From the NCBI GenBank assembly GCA_041488375.1, contig JBGPPD010000001.1, forward strand, positions 31,352-95,351: 64,000 bases of DNA, written 5' to 3'. Positions 59,521 to 64,000 of this stretch are shown piece by piece. The notes below the pieces were generated by a model. That model was not told the origin of the DNA, searched no databases, and saw only the letters and a list, made by a program, of their open reading frames with translations. Position 1 is the first letter of the stretch; each line of letters opens with the position of its first letter. The stretch is from JAABQT01 sp041488375 (GTDB lineage Bacteria; Pseudomonadota; Gammaproteobacteria; Burkholderiales; SG8-39). Both the position numbers and the translations under genes were made by a program.

Positions 59521-60870
59521 ATGGCGAAGCATGCATGGCAGGGCCTGGCGCGCTTCGTCGCGCACGAGCGCGGTCTGTTCGTCGGCGCGATTATCCTGGG
59601 CGGCGTGGCACTCGAATTCGGCGTGCCGACGGACTTCGTGCTGTTCGCGCTCACGCTCGCCGGCGTGGCGCTGTTCCACCGCCACGTGCTGTGGGTCGCG
59701 CTCGCCGGCTTGGCCGTCATCGCCTTGTACAAGATCGGCTTCACGGGATTCAAGACCGGTCCCGGCCTCCCCGGGTTCGGACGCCACCTGCTGCACGAAT
59801 GGGTGATCCTCACCAACCTGCTCGGCCTGCTGCTCGGCTTCGCGCTGCTGTCCAAGCATTTCGAGGAGTCGAAGATTCCCGCCGTGCTGCCGCATTTCCT
59901 GCCCGACGGCTGGAAGGGCGCGTTCGTGCTGCTGGTGATGATCTTCGTGCTGTCCTCGTTCCTCGACAACATCGCGGCGGCGATCATCGGCGGCACCATC
60001 GCCGCCACCGTGTTCCGGCACAAGGTGCATATCGGCTACCTGGCGGCGATTGTCGCCGCGTCCAACGCCGGCGGCTCGGGCAGCGTGGTGGGCGACACCA
60101 CCACCACCATGATGTGGATCGACGGCGTGAGCCCCTTGGCGGTGCTGGAGGCCTATGTTGGTGCGGCGGCGGCGATGGTGATCTTCGGCATCCCGGCGGC
60201 GCTGCAGCAGCACCGGCACTCGCCGATCATCAAGGATGCGGCGGTCAAGGGGCGCGTGGACTGGGCGCGCGTCGCGATCGTGGTGGTCATCCTGCTGGCG
60301 GCGATCGCCGCCAACGTGCTGGTCAACCTGAGATTCGCCGACAAGGCGGACAGTTTTCCGTTCATCGGCGCGGCGGTCTGGCTGGCGCTGCTCGCCTGCG
60401 CGCCGTGGCGCAGGCCGGACTGGACGCTGCTGCCCGAGGCGTTCAAGGGTGCCGTCTTCCTGCTGTCGCTGATCCTGTGCGCGTCGATGATGCCGGTGGA
60501 GAAGCTGCCGGCGGCGTCCTGGCACACCGCGCTGGGCCTGGGCTTCGTATCGTCCGTGTTCGACAACATCCCGCTCACCGCGCTGGCCCTGAAACAGGGC
60601 GGTTACGACTGGGGCTACCTGGCCTATGCGGTGGGCTTCGGCGGCTCGATGATCTGGTTCGGCTCGAGCGCCGGGGTGGCGCTGTCCAACCTGTATCCGG
60701 AGGCCAAGTCGGTGGGCGCCTGGCTGCGCCACGGCTGGCATGTCGCGGTGGCCTATGTGGTGGGTTTCTTCCTGTTGCTGGCGGTTCTTGGCTGGCATCC
60801 GGACGCCAAGCACAAGGCGCAGGCGCCGGGTAGACCCGTCGCCGCGGCCACCGCCCATTTCATATCGTGA
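59521..60870 (+). CDS. ArsB/NhaD-superfamily (citrate-transporter-like) membrane protein
   Basis: This is a 449-residue protein with about 12 helices of the ion-transporter superfamily that includes NhaD Na+/H+ antiporters and CitM-like carriers. Key segments are SSFLDNIAAAIIGGTIAATVF, with an Asp-Asn pair, SNAGGSGSVVGDTTTTMMWIDG, and the matching second-half SSVFDNIPLTALAL with another Asp-Asn pair. The paired motifs in both halves are the hallmark of NhaD-type exchange. Substrate (Na+, or an organic acid) is not decided by sequence. Confidence 0.85.
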   Translation: MAKHAWQGLARFVAHERGLFVGAIILGGVALEFGVPTDFVLFALTLAGVALFHRHVLWVALAGLAVIALYKIGFTGFKTGPGLPGFGRHLLHEWVILTNLLGLLLGFALLSKHFEESKIPAVLPHFLPDGWKGAFVLLVMIFVLSSFLDNIAAAIIGGTIAATVFRHKVHIGYLAAIVAASNAGGSGSVVGDTTTTMMWIDGVSPLAVLEAYVGAAAAMVIFGIPAALQQHRHSPIIKDAAVKGRVDWARVAIVVVILLAAIAANVLVNLRFADKADSFPFIGAAVWLALLACAPWRRPDWTLLPEAFKGAVFLLSLILCASMMPVEKLPAASWHTALGLGFVSSVFDNIPLTALALKQGGYDWGYLAYAVGFGGSMIWFGSSAGVALSNLYPEAKSVGAWLRHGWHVAVAYVVGFFLLLAVLGWHPDAKHKAQAPGRPVAAATAHFIS

Positions 60871-60877
60871 AGTTGCC

Positions 60878-60920
60878 TTGCAGTGGCCGAACACCGGGGG
60901 TTAGAATTGCCGAGCAATTC
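60878..60920 (+). promoter_or_regulatory. TRAP operon promoter with overlapping palindromic operator
   Basis: TTGCAG (60878-60883), 18 bases, then TAGAAT (60902-60907, 5 of 6). The -10 overlaps the perfect palindrome GAATTGC-CGA-GCAATTC (60904-60920). A protein bound there would block RNA polymerase, so repression is likely. Confidence 0.55.
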
Positions 60921-60974
60921 ACGAACGGGGCCCGAGCCCCGCGCTGGAACCACACCGAAAGAGGAGACCACGAA

Positions 60975-62114
60975 ATGAGCAAGCAAGTGAAACCCGACGC
61001 TACGCGCCGCAAGTTCATCACTGGCGCCGCCGCGGCGACGGCTGGCGCAGCGACGCTCGGCTTCCCGATGATCGCCAAGGCGCAAGGTCCGATCACCATG
61101 CGCTGGCAGAGCACCTGGCCGTCGAAGGACATCTTCCACGAATACGCCACCGACTTCGCCAAGAAGATCAACGACATGACCGGCGGGGACCTCAAGATCG
61201 AAGTGCTGCCCGCGGGCGCGGTGGTGCCGCCGTTCGGCCTGCTCGACGCCGTGTCGAAGGGCACGCTCGACGGCGGTCACGGCGTGCTGGTGTACAGCTA
61301 CGGCAAGCAGAACGCGCTCGCGCTCTGGGGCTCCGGCCCGGCGTTCGGCATGGACGCGCAGCAGATGCTGTCCTGGCACAAGTACGGCGGCGGCAGGGAA
61401 CTGCTCGCCAAGCTGTACGCCTCGATCGGCGGCAACGTGGTTTCGTTCCCCTACGGGCCGATGTTCACGCAGCCGCTGGGCTGGTTCAAGAAGCCGATCA
61501 CCAACGTCTCGCAGTTCAAGGGCCTGAAGTACCGCACGGTGGGCCTGTCGGTGGACGTGTTCACCGGCCTGGGCGCCGCGGTCAACGCGCTGCCCGGCGG
61601 CGAAATCGTTCCGGCGATGGATCGCGGCCTGCTGGACGCGGCCGAATTCAACAACATGAGCTCCGACCGCCTGCTCGGCTTCGCGGACGTGTCCAAGGTG
61701 TGCATGCTGCAGAGCTACCACCAGAACGCCGAGCAGTTCGAGATCATGTTCAACAAGACCAAGTTCGATGCGCTGCCGGCCAAGATGCGCTCGATCATCG
61801 AAAACGGCGTCGAGGCGGCCTCGCAGGACCTGGTCTGGAAGGCGATCGACCGCTACTCGCAGGACTACATCGAGCTGCGCACCAAGGACAAGGTCAATTT
61901 CTACAAGACGCCGACCTCGATCCTGCAGGCGCAACTGACGGCTTACGACCAGGCGGCTGCGAAGAAAGGCGCGGGCAACGCGCTTTTCAAGGAAATCGAG
62001 GCATCGCAGAAGGCCTATGCCGAGCGCGTCGGAAAGTGGGATTTCGACAACAACGTGCGCCGCGAGATGGCGTACAACCATTATTTCGCGAAGGCGGCCG
62101 GGAAGAAGGCGTAA
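60975..62114 (+). CDS. dctP: TRAP transporter solute-binding protein (TakP-like)
   Basis: DctP is the periplasmic receptor of a TRAP transporter. The 379-residue precursor has a twin-arginine signal (TRRKFITGAAAATAGAATLG). The mature part begins ITMRWQSTWPSKDIFHEYATDFAKKINDMTGG. It has the family's central FKGLKYRTVGLSVDVFTGLGAAVNALPGGEIVPAMDRG segment, in which the Arg is the carboxylate-binding residue. The pattern resembles the 2-oxo-acid/mannitol-type subgroup (TakP). The ATG at 60975 follows AGAGGAGA. A hairpin follows the stop, and dctQ starts about 95 bases later. Confidence 0.9.
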   Translation: MSKQVKPDATRRKFITGAAAATAGAATLGFPMIAKAQGPITMRWQSTWPSKDIFHEYATDFAKKINDMTGGDLKIEVLPAGAVVPPFGLLDAVSKGTLDGGHGVLVYSYGKQNALALWGSGPAFGMDAQQMLSWHKYGGGRELLAKLYASIGGNVVSFPYGPMFTQPLGWFKKPITNVSQFKGLKYRTVGLSVDVFTGLGAAVNALPGGEIVPAMDRGLLDAAEFNNMSSDRLLGFADVSKVCMLQSYHQNAEQFEIMFNKTKFDALPAKMRSIIENGVEAASQDLVWKAIDRYSQDYIELRTKDKVNFYKTPTSILQAQLTAYDQAAAKKGAGNALFKEIEASQKAYAERVGKWDFDNNVRREMAYNHYFAKAAGKKA

Positions 62115-62131
62115 GCGCCCGGTGTTTACCC

Positions 62132-62168
62132 CAGCCATCCGGCGCGAGCCGGGTGGCTGTTTTGTTTC
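62132..62168 (+). terminator. hairpin between dctP and dctQ (attenuating terminator)
   Basis: An eleven-base stem with one G-T pair (CAGCCATCCGG, loop CGCGAG, CCGGGTGGCTG; 62132-62159) is followed by TTTTGTTT. It likely stops part of the transcripts, giving more binding protein than permease. Confidence 0.75.
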
Positions 62169-62210
62169 CGGCTTCAGGCTCCCGACAGATTCATCGTATA
62201 GGTTAGCCGC

Positions 62211-62834
62211 GTGCAAAAGGCACTGCTGTTCGTCGACAGACTGAGCACTTGGGTCGGCCAGTTCTTCTCCTGGCTGATCGTCGTGCTCACGGTGTCGATC
62301 ACCTGGGAGGTGTTCTCGCGCTACGCGCTCGACCATCCCCACGACTGGATGTTCGACGCGATGATCCAGATGTACGGCACGCTGTTCATGATGGCGGGCG
62401 CCTACACGCTGTCGAAGAACGGGCACGTGCGGGGCGATGTCCTGTACAGCTTCTTCCAGCCCCGGACGCAGGCGACCATCGACCTGATCCTGTATATCGT
62501 ATTTTTCCTGCCCGGCACCTTCGCGCTCACCTACGCGGGATTTTTCTACGCAGCGGATTCCGTGGCGATCCTGGAGCATTCCGGCATCACCGCGGACGGG
62601 CCGCCGGTGTACCAGTTCAAGGCCGTGATCCCGCTCGCCGGCGCGTTCCTGCTGGCGCAGGGCATCGTCGAGATCATCCGCTGCATCGCCTGCATCCGGC
62701 AGGGCGACTGGCCGTCGCGCGAGCAGGACGTGCAGGAAGTCGACGTCGACAAGTTGAAGGAGATGGTGCACGTGAAGGATGAAGACATCGCGGCATTGGA
62801 TGCGCTGGTGGTCAAGCAAGAGCACGCGAAGTGA
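62211..62834 (+). CDS. dctQ: TRAP transporter small permease subunit
   Basis: DctQ is the four-helix small membrane subunit. The 207-residue protein has about four helices (SWLIVVLTVSITWEVFSRYAL, MYGTLFMMAGAYTLSKNGHVRGD, LILYIVFFLPGTFALTYAGFFY and VIPLAGAFLLAQGIVEIIRC) and a long acidic cytoplasmic C-terminus of about 40 residues. The GTG at 62211 has no strong ribosome-binding site. The stop overlaps dctM (GTGA). Confidence 0.9.
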   Translation: MQKALLFVDRLSTWVGQFFSWLIVVLTVSITWEVFSRYALDHPHDWMFDAMIQMYGTLFMMAGAYTLSKNGHVRGDVLYSFFQPRTQATIDLILYIVFFLPGTFALTYAGFFYAADSVAILEHSGITADGPPVYQFKAVIPLAGAFLLAQGIVEIIRCIACIRQGDWPSREQDVQEVDVDKLKEMVHVKDEDIAALDALVVKQEHAK

Positions 62835-64000
62835 AGGTGCGCAAGGAACTGTGGTTCGGCTTCGCCATCATGGCGATGATCGCCATCCCGGTAATCCTGT
62901 TCACGCCCTGGAGCAACCTCACCAGCGGCAACCTGGGCCTGCTGATGCTGGCCCTGATCGTGATTGCGATCATGCTCGGCTTCCCGACCGCGTTCACGCT
63001 CATGGGCATGGGCGTGTTCTTCGCCTGGCTGGCGTACCGCAGCGTCGATCCCAAGCTCGCGGTGGCGCAGACGCTGGATCTTTTCGTGCAGCGCTCCTAC
63101 GGCGTGATGTCCAACGACGTGCTGATCGCCATCCCCTTGTTCGTGTTCATGGGCTACCTCGTCGAGCGTGCCGCCCTGATCGACCGGCTGTTCAAGAGCC
63201 TGCACCTCGCGCTGGCGCGCGTGCCCGGTTCGCTCGCGGTCGCGACCATCGTCACCTGCGCGATTTTCGCGACGGCGACGGGGATCGTGGGCGCGGTGGT
63301 GACGCTGATGGGCCTGCTCGCGTTCCCCGCGATGTTGCGCGCCGGATACAACATCAAGGTGTCCGCCGGTGCGATCACTGCGGGCGGCTGCCTCGGCATC
63401 CTGATCCCGCCCTCGGTCCTGCTGATCGTGTACGGCGCGACTGCCGGCGTGTCCGTCGTGCAGCTCTACGCGGGCGCATTTCTCCCGGGCTTCATGCTCG
63501 CGTTCCTGTACATCGGCTACGTGATCGCGCTCGCCAAATGGCGTCCGGCGCTGATGCCGCCGCTCAGCAGCGAGGCGCGCCGGATCGAACTGCCCGCGAC
63601 CGCGAAGATCCTTGCGCCACGCGGGCGCAATGCGCTGGTCGGCCTGCTGCGGGCCGTGGGCGGCGGAGCCGGAGTGCCCGCCCGCGCGGTGCTCGGCCAG
63701 CTTCTCGTTTCCCTGCTGCCAGCGCTGGCGCTGGGGGCAATACTGGCGCTGACCTACGAGGTCGCCACGGCGCCCGCCCAGACGCTCGAGGCCGGGCTGG
63801 TGGAGATGGGCGGGGCGGCGGTGGGCCAGGAGGAAGCGCCCGCGGAAGCCGGCGGGCTCGCGACGCCGACTGAGGAAGACCAGCAGCCGGAGCAGTTGGG
63901 CGTGGCGCCAGGGGCGGACGAGCCGGCAGAAGCGGCGGCGCTGCCCGCAGAGAAAGGGGCTGCGCCCGCGGCGGAGGCGTCCAAGGCATCGAAGGCGGCG
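62831..64000 (+). CDS. dctM: TRAP transporter large permease subunit (3' partial)
   Basis: DctM is the large, transporting membrane subunit. The frame runs from a GTG that overlaps the dctQ stop (GTGA) to the end of the window: 390 codons with no stop, so the C-terminal part is missing. The helices carry family motifs: IMLGFPTAFTLMGMGVFFAWLAY, SNDVLIAIPLFVFMGYLVERA, TAGGCLGILIPPSVLLIVYGA and VVQLYAGAFLPGFMLAFLYI. From about residue 320 it enters a long insert rich in Ala, Glu, Pro and Gly that still continues at the last base. Long DctM forms with such loops are known. Confidence 0.9.
   Translation, partial: MKVRKELWFGFAIMAMIAIPVILFTPWSNLTSGNLGLLMLALIVIAIMLGFPTAFTLMGMGVFFAWLAYRSVDPKLAVAQTLDLFVQRSYGVMSNDVLIAIPLFVFMGYLVERAALIDRLFKSLHLALARVPGSLAVATIVTCAIFATATGIVGAVVTLMGLLAFPAMLRAGYNIKVSAGAITAGGCLGILIPPSVLLIVYGATAGVSVVQLYAGAFLPGFMLAFLYIGYVIALAKWRPALMPPLSSEARRIELPATAKILAPRGRNALVGLLRAVGGGAGVPARAVLGQLLVSLLPALALGAILALTYEVATAPAQTLEAGLVEMGGAAVGQEEAPAEAGGLATPTEEDQQPEQLGVAPGADEPAEAAALPAEKGAAPAAEASKASKAA

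Overview
The window is GC-rich, densely packed chromosomal DNA from a betaproteobacterium. I cannot name the species. The reasons are the gene order secA-argJ-DUF815 ATPase-Nudix/ThiE fusion, the pairing of ZapD and YacG with coaE and pilD/pilC, the poly-hydroxyalkanoate phasin, and clpS-clpA next to a cold-shock gene and icd. I see no tRNA, rRNA, CRISPR array, insertion sequence, prophage or integrase, and no gene-free stretch longer than 300 bases. The longest gaps, about 250 bases, lie upstream of cspA and between the phasin gene and the first EamA gene. Most of the window reads as core genome.

Left part (1-25.5 kb). On the plus strand, the end of secA is followed by argJ, a DUF815 ATPase and a Nudix-ThiE fusion. 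Facing them is a minus-strand run that starts at 9259: a CcsA-like cytochrome-assembly protein, a CorC-type membrane protein, pilC, pilD, coaE, zapD and yacG. Several of these overlap at TGATG junctions. ffh is divergent from that run and is followed by a glycosyltransferase. A phasin gene on the minus strand faces an EamA-P450-EamA operon on the plus strand. Then come gluQ (minus) and a plus-strand run: a thioredoxin-like gene, two pirins, dps, fumC, a TraB/GumN protein, purN, a DUF3108 protein, an RsmB/NOP methyltransferase and a fatty-acid desaturase. rpmB-rpmG and radC lie on the minus strand.

Middle part (26-43 kb). coaBC and dut overlap. A flavocytochrome-c sulfide dehydrogenase pair (fccA-fccB) suggests sulfide oxidation. 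clpS-clpA, cspA and icd follow, then a TPR protein coupled to a HupE/UreJ-like membrane protein with an EF-hand, a small secreted lysine-rich protein with an unusual mRNA leader, a DUF192 protein, a urate-hydroxylase-N-like membrane protein and a SulP anion transporter.

Right part (39.8-64 kb). hyi-glcD-glcE-glcF handle glycolate, glyoxylate and hydroxypyruvate, with one gene inserted on the opposite strand between glcE and glcF. A molybdopterin oxidoreductase overlaps a PAS/GGDEF diguanylate cyclase. An MsbA-like ABC exporter overlaps a fused glycine-betaine-type binding protein/permease. An M20 amidohydrolase is divergent from pntAA-pntAB-pntB. A Kef-like antiporter overlaps a YbdK-type carboxylate-amine ligase, followed by an NhaD-like transporter and a TRAP operon (dctP-dctQ-dctM) whose last gene runs off the end.

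The strongest unusual signals are a possible -1 frameshift site (A_AAA_AAG) at the end of the phasin gene that would add a lysine/arginine-rich tail, and the small secreted polycationic protein with its leader mini-ORFs. Others are the EamA-P450-EamA operon, the coupled Kef-like antiporter and YbdK genes, and a perfect operator-like palindrome in the TRAP promoter. I did not find a clear, previously undescribed multi-gene defence or biosynthetic system.
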